Shown: positions 9,136 through 17,322 of the stretch, piece by piece | Position numbering within the stretch: the first letter of the stretch is position 1 | Layout: each line of letters starts with the position of its first letter | Assembly (NCBI RefSeq): GCF_052118845.1 | Contig: NZ_JBQKGJ010000004.1 | Coordinates: 1 to 64,000 of the forward strand | Direction of reading: 5' to 3' | Origin: Bilifractor sp002394235 | GTDB lineage: Bacteria; Bacillota; Clostridia; Lachnospirales; Lachnospiraceae | DNA length: 64,000 nt | Program-made: the position numbers and the translations under genes | The notes under the pieces: generated by a model | The model's input: the letters and a program-made list of their open reading frames with translations, nothing else | Told to the model about the DNA's origin: nothing | Database searches by the model: none

Positions 9136-9786
9136 CGGCAGCAGTTCACGGAACGAGAAAATAAACTCGTCCGCGATCTCCATCATCTCCGGGTGCATCC
9201 GGTAATTCGCCTTCTCGTATACGCCGATCGTGTAGAAGCCGCCGGCATTCGCACCCTTAAGGCCTTCCGCAATATCCTCAAATACCATGGTCTTCCCGGG
9301 ATCGGTTCCAATCGCGGCCGCTGCTTTCAGATATATATCCGGAAATCCCTTGCCTCTTTTTACATCGTTGCCCGTACAGTAATCATCGAGGAGCCTCATC
9401 AGTCCGGTTCTCTCCAGGCATGGCCGGACCAGCGCATCATCCGAAGAAGTAGCCACAGCGATATGCAATCCGGATTCTTTCAGATATTTCACGAAGTTTA
9501 ACGCGTAAGGCTTCAGGGGAAGATGGCTGCTGTACGCCTCCTGCGCCATATCCAGCCATTCGCGGACAAGCCCCTCAGGTGTGTCATTCTCCAGATGGAA
9601 TCTCCGTATTGTGTACCTCGCTGCTTCAAGGGCACCGAGAGGCGTGATAGCCTTCTGATAATCATCGGGTACCTCGATACCCCTCTTCGCCAGAAAATCA
9701 ACATCAATCTGATGCCACACGCCCATCGAATCCAGCAGAGTACCGTCCAGATCAAAAATCGCGCCTTCAAAATCCTGTATTCTCAT
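9115..9786 (-). CDS. HAD-superfamily phosphatase (beta-phosphoglucomutase-like)
   Basis: HAD hydrolase of subfamily IA. It has the DxDGTLxDS nucleophile motif (FDLDGTLLDS), a helical cap, motif II in ATSSDD, the Lys of GKGFPDIY, and a final acidic motif FEDIAEG. The substrate is probably a small sugar phosphate or phosphoglycolate-like compound. Start MRIQDF at 9786 is preferred because GGAAG lies 5 nt upstream. An upstream in-frame ATG adds 14 residues without a clear site. The last codons lie inside the third unit of the 51-bp repeat. Confidence 0.85.
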   Translation of the reverse strand: MRIQDFEGAIFDLDGTLLDSMGVWHQIDVDFLAKRGIEVPDDYQKAITPLGALEAARYTIRRFHLENDTPEGLVREWLDMAQEAYSSHLPLKPYALNFVKYLKESGLHIAVATSSDDALVRPCLERTGLMRLLDDYCTGNDVKRGKGFPDIYLKAAAAIGTDPGKTMVFEDIAEGLKGANAGGFYTIGVYEKANYRMHPEMMEIADEFIFSFRELLPDDWMAD

Positions 9787-9894
9787 GCCGTCTTCCTCAT
9801 ACCACCTCTGCCATTCGCATATGTCCAATTCTGAACACTAACGCTTTACAATTTGCCATGGAACCGGATTTTTGTCAACCCGGCCTCTCTTAAC

Positions 9895-10030
9895 TTCTAC
9901 TGGCTCAAAGCCGCTTTCATCTTCCACCGGCTCATCTTCCACCGGTTATCAGCCGCCTTCATTGTCCACCGGCTATAAACCGTCTTCCCACCGGATAAAT
10001 GCCGCCTTCATTTTTCACCGACACGCATCC
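9895..10030. repeat. Degenerate tandem repeat at the nagA 3' end
   Basis: On the minus strand the last codons of nagA (GTCGGTGAAAAATGA then AGGCGGC) recur in diverged form five or six times: CCGGTGGACAATGAAGGCGG, CCGGTGGAAGATGA, CCGGTGGAAGATGAAAGCGG and similar. Units run about 14-31 bp, with the stop codon repeated in several. This fills most of the gap between nagA and the HAD gene. Confidence 0.75.
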
Positions 10031-11243
10031 TTCCGCGCACAATGACTCCCTGCAGCCCCAGATTTCTGTCCAGGAGAACCACATCCGCCATTTTTCCCTC
10101 CTCGAGAGTACCGTAATGATCAAGAATTCCAAGAGCCTCTGCCGGATTTCTCGTCGCGCAGGTAACCGCCGTTTCCAGCGGTATTCCTGCTTCCCGCACG
10201 GCCGTACGCAGGCAATTCATAAGATTTGTCACAGAACCTGCCAGGGATCCGTCCCTTACAAGCGTTGCTCTTCTTCCTCTGACATCAACCTCCTGCCCGC
10301 CAAGCGTATACCTCCCGTCCGGCATGCCGGTTCCTCTCATGCTGTCGCTGATTAAAACCATCCGTTCCTCACCCATCATCCGAAAGGCCGCCCGGATCGC
10401 GGACGGATGGACGTGGATGCCGTCACAGATGATTTCACACATCACCTTCGGGCTGTCAAGGGCCGCCCCGATCACGCCGGGAGCGCGGTGTCCGAACGGC
10501 GGCATCGCATTATACATATGCACCAGATGATCCGCTCCCGCCCGGAACGCCGCAAGTGCTGTCTCGTAATCCGCGTCTGTATGCGCCAGCGCCACATGAA
10601 CCCGGTCCTTCACCCGGCGGATGAAAGAAATGGCATCTTCTGACGCTTCCGGCGCTATCCCGATAAATTTCACCAGTCCCCCGGAAGCCTCCAGAAATCG
10701 ATCGCAGACAGATGCGTCACATGGAATGATATATTTCGCGTCCTGCGCACCCCGTTTTGCAGAGCTGATAAAAGGTCCTTCCATATTTATGCCCACAAGT
10801 CTTGCTATGCCCTCGTCACAGACTTCTCTTCGATATTCTGCGGAGGTGCGCAGGATGCTGACGAGCTTCGAAACCGGAAGTGTCATCGTAGCCGGAGCAA
10901 TGGCCGTCACACCGACAGACGCCTCATATTCCGCAATTCTTTTGATCGCTTCCATCGAACCGTCACAGAAATCATCTCCTCTGCATCCATGAAAATGAAG
11001 ATCAATCAGGCCGGGGATCGCATAAGCTCCCCGGCCGTCAATAATATCCTGTTTCTCCCGGAAGCCCGGCTTTCCCCTCCAAATGGAGAACGCATCTTCC
11101 ATGAGGTTCGGATCATCCATTTCCCCTGATCCTTCCTCTTCTTTCTGTGTATATATCCGCTCTATTTTATCATCCTTCGTGACGATGCATCCTTTACGGA
11201 AGCTCTTGTCCGGAAGGAATACCTGTATGTTCGTGATAATCAT
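10008..11243 (-). CDS. nagA: N-acetylglucosamine-6-phosphate deacetylase
   Basis: Amidohydrolase-superfamily enzyme that deacetylates GlcNAc-6-P to glucosamine-6-P in amino-sugar and peptidoglycan recycling. Visible motifs are the metal-site segment IDLHFHGCRGDD, the acidic ligand region NMEGPFIS, the His-containing ALAHTDADY and HMYNAMPPFGHRAPG, and the catalytic Asp loop ISDSMRGTGMPDG. The length of about 411 residues is slightly above the usual 380-400. Start MIITNIQ at 11243 is chosen over a TTG seven codons upstream because GGAG precedes it. The leader has a terminator-like hairpin. There is no nagB next to it. Confidence 0.9.
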   Translation of the reverse strand: MIITNIQVFLPDKSFRKGCIVTKDDKIERIYTQKEEEGSGEMDDPNLMEDAFSIWRGKPGFREKQDIIDGRGAYAIPGLIDLHFHGCRGDDFCDGSMEAIKRIAEYEASVGVTAIAPATMTLPVSKLVSILRTSAEYRREVCDEGIARLVGINMEGPFISSAKRGAQDAKYIIPCDASVCDRFLEASGGLVKFIGIAPEASEDAISFIRRVKDRVHVALAHTDADYETALAAFRAGADHLVHMYNAMPPFGHRAPGVIGAALDSPKVMCEIICDGIHVHPSAIRAAFRMMGEERMVLISDSMRGTGMPDGRYTLGGQEVDVRGRRATLVRDGSLAGSVTNLMNCLRTAVREAGIPLETAVTCATRNPAEALGILDHYGTLEEGKMADVVLLDRNLGLQGVIVRGRMRVGEK

Positions 11244-11261
11244 GATCTCGTTTATCTCCAG

Positions 11262-11310
11262 CAAAAACAGCTCCTGCTCAGAATACGTTAGATTCTCGGT
11301 GAGCAGGAGC
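11262..11310 (-). terminator. Hairpin with U-tract in the nagA leader
   Basis: Perfect 11-bp arms GCTCCTGCTCA (11270-11280) and TGAGCAGGAGC (11300-11310). On the minus strand they are followed by TGTTTTT, then 3 nt later by the nagA Shine-Dalgarno GGAG. It can terminate read-through from the tRNA gene or act as an attenuator of nagA. No antiterminator partner was obvious. Confidence 0.6.
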
Positions 11311-11400
11311 CAGCATGATCCAGAAATACCTATTCAGCTATCTGAACATCTGCAGTCAACTGATTTACAAACATGCGACCCGATGTTTCAATATTTGTAT

Positions 11401-11430
11401 AAAGAAAAAGCAGAACACCAAGGTGTTCTG
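11401..11430 (-). terminator. Intrinsic terminator of tRNA-Glu (first copy)
   Basis: Hairpin CAGAACACC/GGTGTTCTG followed on the minus strand by CTTTTTCTTT, 3 nt after the tRNA 3' end. Confidence 0.85.
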
Positions 11431-11433
11431 CCG

Positions 11434-11505
11434 CAGTCGATAAGGGAATCGAACCCTTGTTTTCGCCGTGAGAGGGCGACGTCTTAACCGCTTGACCAAT
11501 CGACC
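11434..11505 (-). tRNA. tRNA-Glu (CTC), copy 1
   Basis: 72-nt cloverleaf. The acceptor GGTCGAT pairs with ATCGACT (G-U at the first pair). The D-arm GGTCAAGCGGTTAAGAC is followed by the anticodon stem TCGCC/GGCGA around the loop CTCTCAC (anticodon CTC), and the T-arm is AAGGG-TTCGATT-CCCTT. CCA is not encoded. It differs from copy 2 by one D-arm base (AAGAC here, TAAGAC there). Confidence 0.95.
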
Positions 11506-11512
11506 GTTTATT

Positions 11513-11541
11513 ATAATACCAGACGCAACCGTTAAATGCAA
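11513..11541 (-). promoter_or_regulatory. Promoter of tRNA-Glu copy 1
   Basis: On the minus strand, TTGCAT (11536-11541), a 17-nt spacer and TATTAT (11513-11518), with the tRNA start 8 nt downstream. Confidence 0.65.
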
Positions 11542-11756
11542 GTTATTTTTCCATTTCGATAATCTTTATTAGTAACAGAGAAGTTCACTTTAATTTTTAC
11601 GAACGCATAAGAGTTTCTCCGGATTATTTCCGATTCCATCCGGGCAAACGGCCCGCCTCTTCTTCCGCCCGGCTGAAAAAAAGCATTCCTCTCCTTCCGC
11701 GCGTGCGAAACTTTCTGTTCGAATACAACTTCCCAATGCTGCAGTTCCCCAATACG

Positions 11757-11853
11757 AACGAGATAAAACACGCTGCGCGAGTTTTATCTCGCTATCGCAA
11801 CGCTCGCCGCACACGAATACTTCGCATTCGGCTGCGGCTCACTGTTCGCGTAA
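11757..11853 (+). repeat. R1 two-hairpin repeat, copy a
   Basis: Hairpin 1 is CGAGATAAAAC / GTTTTATCTCG with a CGC/GCG inner stem and TGC triloop. Hairpin 2 is nested, with GCCGCA/TGCGGC and CGAAT/ATTCG. The element abuts the U-tract of the terminator of tRNA-Glu copy 2. The rest of the 380-nt gap between the two tRNA genes holds nothing else I can identify. Confidence 0.9.
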
Positions 11854-11882
11854 AAAAAAAGCAGAACACCGAGATGTTCTGC
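11851..11882 (-). terminator. Intrinsic terminator of tRNA-Glu (second copy)
   Basis: Hairpin GCAGAACA/TGTTCTGC followed on the minus strand by nine T. The T-run is shared with the edge of R1 copy a. Confidence 0.85.
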
Positions 11883-11885
11883 CAG

Positions 11886-11957
11886 CAGTCGATAAGGGAA
11901 TCGAACCCTTGTTTTCGCCGTGAGAGGGCGACGTCTTAGCCGCTTGACCAATCGACC
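11886..11957 (-). tRNA. tRNA-Glu (CTC), copy 2
   Basis: Same fold and anticodon as copy 1, 380 nt away, with one D-loop difference. It has its own promoter and terminator, so the two are separate transcription units that look like a tandem duplication. Confidence 0.95.
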
Positions 11958-11964
11958 GAGGACT

Positions 11965-11993
11965 ATGATAGCAGAGACCGTGAGAAAAAGCAA
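11965..11993 (-). promoter_or_regulatory. Promoter of tRNA-Glu copy 2
   Basis: On the minus strand, TTGCTT (11988-11993), 17-nt spacer, TATCAT (11965-11970), with the tRNA start 8 nt downstream. Confidence 0.6.
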
Positions 11994-12095
11994 GCACTTT
12001 TTTCAAATTGAAGGAAGACTTTTTTCGACTCATTTTTCGACTTTTTTTCGCAAATCGAATCAGTTATACTTGTTACAGTTAACAGGAGGTTTTAT

Positions 12096-13247
12096 ATGAA
12101 TAAAAAAGAAGTACTTGAAATCAGGAAACTATTTAAGCCCGACGACTGCCGGGTTGACCGGATCTGCGGCTGCTATGTGGACGGTCACAAGAATAAGATC
12201 TCGGAGATGAAGGAGGCGTTTCTCTCTCTTCCCGAGGAAGAGATCCACAAATATACAGATATCTTCAAGAAGACGCTCTCCGGACAGGTCGGAAAAAATC
12301 TGCTGAACCTCGAGTTTCCGCTCAGTGAAGAGGCGGAGGGCGGCCATCAGAAGGACCTGATGGCTCTAAGAGACAGCCGGCTGGAGGACGACGAGCTGAT
12401 CTCCGCCTTTTACGACAAGATCATCAGCTCCTATCTCTACGCAGAGAACTATCTCATCCTTCTGATCCACGGAAATTACGATGTTCCAGGTCACGGAACA
12501 GATCACGAAGAGATGTTCGATGCCTCGGACTACGTATATTCCTTTATCATGTGCAGCATCTGCCCGGTGTCTCTGTCAAAGCCCGGCCTGGTGTTCGATG
12601 CTCCCACGAATTCCTTCATCGACAAGACACAGGACTGGATGGTTCAGATGCCCGAGACAGGCTTCCTCTTCCCTGCCTTTAATGACCGCAACACCGACAT
12701 CCACTCCATCCTCTACTATTCAAAAAACGCAGAGCTTCTACATCCCGAGATTCCGGACGATATCCTCGGGTGCAGTCTTCCGATGACGGCCGGTGACCAG
12801 AAAGAAACCTTTGATCAGATCATTGAGGACACCTTCAGCGATCACTGTGATTTTGAGGTGGCAAAGACGGTACACCGGAATCTGAATGCGCTTCTGGAGG
12901 GAAAAAAAGACGATCCGGAGCCGACGCCTCTCGACAAGAACGAAATTCGTCACTTCCTTGAAAGCTGCGGAGCCGAGCAGGAGCAGATCGAACATTTCGA
13001 AGAAACCTACAATGACGATCCGTCCGGGGATAAGCACATCCTCGCCTCCAACATCGCCACTCCCGGCAAGTTCGAGGTGAAATCCGATGATGTGAAGATC
13101 TCCATTGATTCCTCCAGGGCAGATTTGATCGAGACCCGGATGATCGACGGCATCGAATATATTCTGATTCCGGTTACCGACAACGTTGAAGTCAATGGTA
13201 TACGGATCAGTTCCGGACACATCTCCGACTCCCAAAGCGATTCCTGA
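12096..13247 (+). CDS. DUF4317 family protein, function unknown
   Basis: 383-residue soluble acidic protein recognised as DUF4317, a family common in Clostridia without an assigned function. Its N-terminus (MNKKEVLEIRKLF) and the Cys/Asp segment RICGCYVDG near residues 23-31 are typical of members I know. There is no signal peptide or membrane segment. AGGAGG lies 7 nt before the ATG. It is monocistronic on the plus strand, upstream of a convergent DUF2284 gene, and a TATACT at 12064-12069 may be its -10. Context does not reveal a role. Confidence 0.85.
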   Translation: MNKKEVLEIRKLFKPDDCRVDRICGCYVDGHKNKISEMKEAFLSLPEEEIHKYTDIFKKTLSGQVGKNLLNLEFPLSEEAEGGHQKDLMALRDSRLEDDELISAFYDKIISSYLYAENYLILLIHGNYDVPGHGTDHEEMFDASDYVYSFIMCSICPVSLSKPGLVFDAPTNSFIDKTQDWMVQMPETGFLFPAFNDRNTDIHSILYYSKNAELLHPEIPDDILGCSLPMTAGDQKETFDQIIEDTFSDHCDFEVAKTVHRNLNALLEGKKDDPEPTPLDKNEIRHFLESCGAEQEQIEHFEETYNDDPSGDKHILASNIATPGKFEVKSDDVKISIDSSRADLIETRMIDGIEYILIPVTDNVEVNGIRISSGHISDSQSDS

Positions 13248-13250
13248 TCC

Positions 13251-13287
13251 TGCATGCCCGGGGATTCCGGCAATCCCCGGACATGTG
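13251..13287. repeat. Strong GC-rich hairpin after the DUF4317 gene
   Basis: Arms CCGGGGATT and AATCCCCGG with loop CCGGC, extended outward by GCA/TGC pairs. It has no U-tract. It lies 4 nt after the DUF4317 stop and could act as a 3' stabilising hairpin. The remaining ~160 nt before the DUF2284 gene shows nothing else. Confidence 0.6.
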
Positions 13288-13447
13288 CCGCTGCGGGCAT
13301 GATGAGCATCCTTTGCCGGAGATCGTTTACAGAAAGTCCTCTTTGACGGCTTACTCGTAAATATTCTTCGTCGTAAAGACACCGCCTCTGCACGGGATTA
13401 TGGGATTAGCCACCTTGCTGCCGTACTGTTTGCCCGGGAGAGCCCGG

Positions 13448-14077
13448 TTACTTCGCAGAACCCGAATGCTCCTTCACCAGCATCAGCCCCGTGTATGTTA
13501 CCGTATCCTTCCCGTAGTAATACCCAAGGTTGTTGTCCTTGCAGACCTGGCTCACCAGAAGGCCATAGGCCTCCATGGATGAATGCGCCTTCTCCGGGAA
13601 GCGGCACGGAGAATCCGGATACGAACATTTGCGGCAGATTCTGCATCCGCCGCTTGACAGCGCCAGCACGTCAATATGCTTCTCTCTCAGCCTCTGAAGA
13701 AAATCCGAGAAATGTTCCTTCTGGGTCTTCTCTCCCTCCATCATACCCTCATAATCCATGGAATCTTCCAGCATCTGTGTTGTCTGAACCAGAACGCCCC
13801 AATCATACTCCATCATCCTTGCCTGACACTCTTCAATCGTCCCGCAGGCAGGCGGGCAGGTCCAGCTATGTCCATATGCATTGCATTTATCCGCCGCGCA
13901 CATGTCACGCACTTCCTTCATGGTATGCCAGGTTGCTCTGTCCGCCAGCGCCATGTGCGAAAATCCGGCATCCTCTGCCATCTTCAGCACTTCCTTCTGA
14001 AGAGTATCTCTTATACTATCCGCTTTGCTGTTTTCCTGAACAAATTCTCTTTTTTCCTGTCCGCTGCTCTCCATCAT
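13448..14077 (-). CDS. DUF2284 metal-binding protein
   Basis: 209-residue Cys-rich protein. Conserved cysteines occur in MCAADKCNAYGHSWTCPPAC (residues ~58-77) and CRICRKCSYPDSPCRFP (~147-163), the pattern of DUF2284, thought to bind a metal or Fe-S cluster. No catalytic role is established. Start MMESSG has GGAGG 5 nt upstream. It converges with DUF4317 and is followed upstream by an unrelated HAD gene whose 3' end has decayed repeats. The N-terminal ~40 residues are a variable charged segment. Confidence 0.85.
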   Translation of the reverse strand: MMESSGQEKREFVQENSKADSIRDTLQKEVLKMAEDAGFSHMALADRATWHTMKEVRDMCAADKCNAYGHSWTCPPACGTIEECQARMMEYDWGVLVQTTQMLEDSMDYEGMMEGEKTQKEHFSDFLQRLREKHIDVLALSSGGCRICRKCSYPDSPCRFPEKAHSSMEAYGLLVSQVCKDNNLGYYYGKDTVTYTGLMLVKEHSGSAK

Positions 14078-14109
14078 AATTACCTCCTCGCATCAATCAT
14101 ATAACAGGC

Positions 14110-14235
14110 ATCACCAGATCCACCCGATGCTCTCAACTTCTTATACAATCAATCCCAGTGCCTTTTACATTTCCATCATATAACCCGTCCCGGTGCCCTT
14201 TACGCTTTCATCATAAGATCAGCCCCAGTTTCTGA
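14110..14235. repeat. Diverged ~35-bp tandem repeat at the Cof-HAD 3' end
   Basis: On the minus strand the gene's last codons and stop (CTGGGGCTGATCTTATGA, then TGAAAGCGTAAAGGGCA) are followed by a 35-nt copy (GGGACGGGTTATATGATGGA, AATGTAAAAGGCA) and by a third diverged copy (CTGGGATTGATTGTATAAG). Similarity weakens with distance from the gene. Confidence 0.7.
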
Positions 14236-15047
14236 AAGGCATGCATCAGTCCGTCTTCATCTACCGGATCTGTGACGAGATCCGCCGTCTTTTTGAGCGC
14301 AGGCAGAGCGTTTCCCATCGCCACTCCCACCTGCGCATAATCCAGCATCTCAAAATCGTTCGGTCCGTCACCAAAGGCGATGGTATCTTCTCTCCGGCCC
14401 CCGTTCGCGTCAAGATACCGCTGCATGCCGAAGGCCTTGTCATATCCGTTCATCGTGATTTCGCCGTCCACCGTATCTCCGAGCTTGAAGCTCGTCTCCA
14501 CAACAGTGAAATATTTGCTGAGGTCCTCCTGCATCTGCCGGATTGACCGGCCCGCACCGTAGAAAACAAATTTATTCACCTCGGGGCTATCCTTCGGCGC
14601 ATCGGTAAAAGTAATTCTGCCAAGCAGCTTTGATTTTTCTTCCAGGGTCTCCTCCGTTCCGCCGAACAGCTGCAGGACCTCTTCCCTTCTGTCCCGCGGG
14701 CAATAAATTCCGGAATCTCCCTGGAGAAAATAAAGACTTCCGATCTCATCCAGATAGTCCAGAAGCATGCTTGTTTTCTCATGTTCCACATATCTGCGAA
14801 AAACAATCTCTCCCCGACTGCGCACCATGGTTCCCGCACCGCTGACGATCCCCTGAAACAAATCGCTCTCCCGGATCCACGCGTAAATCTGCGCGTATGT
14901 CCTTCCCGAGCAGATCACCATATCATGTCCACGTTTTGCCGCTTCCCGGAGGGCATATTCCGCCGATTCCGGAAGCTCTCCCCGAAAATTTGTAAGCGTT
15001 CCGTCAATGTCCAGAAACACCGTTTTCTTGTTCAACTTTTTCACCAA
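14211..15047 (-). CDS. Cof-type HAD-IIB phosphatase
   Basis: 278-residue HAD hydrolase with C2 cap. The nucleophile motif is FLDIDGTLTN (residues ~11-20), motif II is ICSGRTYAQ, Lys is in MNGYDKAFG, and the final acidic motif is GDGPNDFEMLDYA. Such enzymes dephosphorylate sugar phosphates or cofactor intermediates with overlapping specificity. The start is uncertain: TTG 15047, GTG 15044 or TTG 15032 all lie after AAGGA. It is 11 nt downstream of the spermidine-synthase-like gene, so probably co-transcribed. Its last codons seed the adjoining tandem repeat. Confidence 0.85.
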   Translation of the reverse strand: MVKKLNKKTVFLDIDGTLTNFRGELPESAEYALREAAKRGHDMVICSGRTYAQIYAWIRESDLFQGIVSGAGTMVRSRGEIVFRRYVEHEKTSMLLDYLDEIGSLYFLQGDSGIYCPRDRREEVLQLFGGTEETLEEKSKLLGRITFTDAPKDSPEVNKFVFYGAGRSIRQMQEDLSKYFTVVETSFKLGDTVDGEITMNGYDKAFGMQRYLDANGGRREDTIAFGDGPNDFEMLDYAQVGVAMGNALPALKKTADLVTDPVDEDGLMHAFQKLGLIL

Positions 15048-15058
15048 TCCTTATATTC

Positions 15059-16852
15059 TCAGAGCTCATTCAGTACCCCCTGAATACCCTTTTCTCTGAA
15101 GAGTTTTTTATAGTACGCAAGCTCATCATTGATAATCTGATCGATTGCGCGCATGCTCAGGAGCTCCACCGGTGCCTTATCGTCGGTGAGCAGAAGGTCT
15201 CCCCTCCGGTATTGTCTGAGATTTCCGCAAACCTTTTTCAGCAGCGCCTTTAGATCCGGATCTCCAATCCTGTCCAGACGATCATTGAGGGTATCCATAT
15301 CCAGATCCTCATTGAGTGCAAAAAGCTCGCGGTTTGTGTATCCCTTCACATCGACCGTATACACAGAAGGAAATACAGCGGAGATTGTGTCAGAGAGATA
15401 GCTGTTGATGGATTTTTCGCCCGATGCGCGCATATTCATGTTCACTACCATGACTCCGTTCGGTTTCAGATGTTCCTTTACCATGTTGAAAAATTCCACG
15501 GAGGACATCTGAAAAGGCACCGAAATATCCTGGTAGGCGTCCACCATGATTACATCATAGGTGTGCCGGTCCGCCTCCAGATACGCCCGCCCGTCGTAGG
15601 CAGCGACCTTTACGGAATCCGGCATGTCAAAATACCTGCCGGCAAGATCTGTGATTTTCTGATCGATCTCCACTCCCTGAATCTTCGCGTCCGGGAAGTA
15701 ATTTGCGCACTCCTTTGCGTACGTTCCTGATCCGTTTCCAAGAATCAGGATGTCACAGGCATCGCCCGCACGCGATTCTTCCCGGTCTCCCGCATCCGAT
15801 TTTGCCTGAGCTCCCGCATCGGATACTGCCTGTGCTCCCGCGTCCGATTCTGCCTGCGCTCCCGCATCGGATACTGCCCGCGCTCCCGCATCCACGTCTG
15901 CTGCCGAATCGTCACCTGACCCGCTCTCCTTATCGGAAGCCTCACTCACCTCTTCATCCGGCACGAATCCTGCCATCACAGGCGCAGCCATCGCATAATC
16001 GTAATACATTCCTGTCAGCGACCCGTCCTTTCTGCTGATCGACTGAATGCCGAAAAGGACGTTGGTTGAGAGGATTACTGTATCCTTGTCCTCCTGAACC
16101 TGCAGATAGTTGTAGATGGATTCGCCTTCGTAAGCCAGAGAATTGTTCCAGAACGCAAAATGTCCGGAATGGCCGAAGACACTGCACACCACAAACAAGA
16201 TCACCGATACCAGACAACGGATTCTTCCGGTGTTGGCGCTGATGAAATAGATCATGGCAAGTGCCAGAAGAATACCCGAGAAAATCAGGAATGTCACCGA
16301 CGTTCCAACCGTCGGAATTGTGATGAAGGTCGGCGTGAAGGTGCCGATGATGCTGCCCACGGTATTCGCGGCGCCGAGCCTTCCCACGGTGCTTCCGCTG
16401 TCATCCAGACTTCGGACCGCATATTTGGTAAGAGACGGCGTCACAGTACCGAGCAGAAAGCAGGGAAATACGAAAATGACCATACACGCGAGAAAGCCCG
16501 CAGCAATCAGAAGATTGCTGCTGATCGTGACGATCAGAATGCCTGTGATCAGAAGAATAATGTATTTGCCAAGTACCGGTATGGCTGCCGTCCATACCGC
16601 GGCGATCAGCAGCCGGCGATAAAGCCTGTCAGGATCCGGATTTTTGTCCGCGCTTCTGCCCCCATAGATATTTCCCAGAGCCATCGCGATCATGATCGTG
16701 GAAATGATGATGGTCCAGACGATCTGTGAGGACGAAAAATAAGGAGCCAGAAGACGGCTAGCTCCAAGCTCCACGGCCATGACAGCCATGCCCGCGAAAA
16801 ATTCTGTCAGGTAAAGATATGCTTTGTTCTTGAGGATTTTTCTTTCTTTCAT
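15059..16852 (-). CDS. Membrane-fused spermidine-synthase-like methyltransferase-fold protein
   Basis: 597 residues. The first ~235 form seven or eight membrane helices, and the C-terminal half has a SAM/decarboxy-SAM-binding Rossmann fold (ILILGNGSGTYAKE near 370, GVEIDQKITDLA, YDVIMVDAYQD). This is the fused-MFS/spermidine synthase architecture, whose true reaction in bacteria is mostly untested. Between the halves lies a repetitive linker of Ser-Asp-Ala-Gly-Ala-Gln-Ala units (15787-15906). The canonical aminopropyltransferase active-site tail is not obvious, so calling it a polyamine enzyme would be inference. It probably shares an operon with the Cof-HAD gene. Confidence 0.8.
   Translation of the reverse strand: MKERKILKNKAYLYLTEFFAGMAVMAVELGASRLLAPYFSSSQIVWTIIISTIMIAMALGNIYGGRSADKNPDPDRLYRRLLIAAVWTAAIPVLGKYIILLITGILIVTISSNLLIAAGFLACMVIFVFPCFLLGTVTPSLTKYAVRSLDDSGSTVGRLGAANTVGSIIGTFTPTFITIPTVGTSVTFLIFSGILLALAMIYFISANTGRIRCLVSVILFVVCSVFGHSGHFAFWNNSLAYEGESIYNYLQVQEDKDTVILSTNVLFGIQSISRKDGSLTGMYYDYAMAAPVMAGFVPDEEVSEASDKESGSGDDSAADVDAGARAVSDAGAQAESDAGAQAVSDAGAQAKSDAGDREESRAGDACDILILGNGSGTYAKECANYFPDAKIQGVEIDQKITDLAGRYFDMPDSVKVAAYDGRAYLEADRHTYDVIMVDAYQDISVPFQMSSVEFFNMVKEHLKPNGVMVVNMNMRASGEKSINSYLSDTISAVFPSVYTVDVKGYTNRELFALNEDLDMDTLNDRLDRIGDPDLKALLKKVCGNLRQYRRGDLLLTDDKAPVELLSMRAIDQIINDELAYYKKLFREKGIQGVLNEL
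15787..15906. repeat. 24-bp tandem repeat, 5 units, in-frame
   Basis: Units start at 15787, 15811, 15835, 15859 and 15883 and encode eight-residue repeats (SDAGAQA plus E, V or K) in the linker of the spermidine-synthase-like protein. The last unit is most diverged. Confidence 0.93.
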
Positions 16853-16888
16853 CTCGTCAGTTTTCCATATTTAAATCATCTGAAAATT

Positions 16889-17284
16889 TTACAGGGATCC
16901 GCCTGTATCTTCTCTTGACGTGTCTGTTCTTGATGTATCCGCTCCTGATGTATCCGCTCTTGACGTGTCTGTTGCTGATGCATCTGTTTTTCTTGAAAGG
17001 ACTGCTTTTTTTCTGATCTCCTCGCTGAAAGTCCGATGCTTATTCTCATGCATGATCCACCGGATAATTACATCGTAGCTCTCCGGACGGTGAGGAAAAT
17101 TGCAGTCGGTGCAGTCCTTGATGATTTCATTGTTCCCGCGGCTGACAAAGACAGGATTCCCCGGACATTTCTCACTGAGATAGAAGGGACAGTAGCAGAA
17201 CATGCAGTTGAAGTTCTCAAGCCCTTTATGACACGGAAAGTACTGGCAATCCCGATTTTCAAAAAAACGATAGGAATTTTTCAT
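16889..17284 (-). CDS. Small cysteine-rich domain protein
   Basis: 131 residues. The N-terminal ~75 match the cysteine-rich small domain family (FFENRDCQYFPCHKG, FNCMFCYCPFY, CTDCNFPH), a probable metal-binding module sometimes found near corrinoid genes. No such genes are adjacent here. The tail from ~97 is a five-residue repeat (TDTSR, ADTSG and variants) encoded by a 15-bp tandem repeat that runs to the stop. AAGGAG lies 11 nt upstream of the ATG. Function unknown. Confidence 0.8.
   Translation of the reverse strand: MKNSYRFFENRDCQYFPCHKGLENFNCMFCYCPFYLSEKCPGNPVFVSRGNNEIIKDCTDCNFPHRPESYDVIIRWIMHENKHRTFSEEIRKKAVLSRKTDASATDTSRADTSGADTSRTDTSREDTGGSL
16913..16987. repeat. 15-bp tandem repeat, 5 units, at a gene end
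   Basis: Five 15-bp units (start 16913, 16928, 16943, 16958, 16973) encode the Asp-Thr-Ser-rich tail of the Cys-rich protein, ending 24 nt before its stop. Confidence 0.92.
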
Positions 17285-17322
17285 TTAAATCTTTCTCCTT
17301 CATCTTCCTCTGTATATTCAGC

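Noticed and set aside
11703..11939. Short ORFs sharing a peptide like EIKHAARVLSRYR at each R1 copy
   Set aside because: The shared peptide follows from the near-identical R1 DNA. Starts vary and no ribosome sites precede them, so they are not treated as genes.
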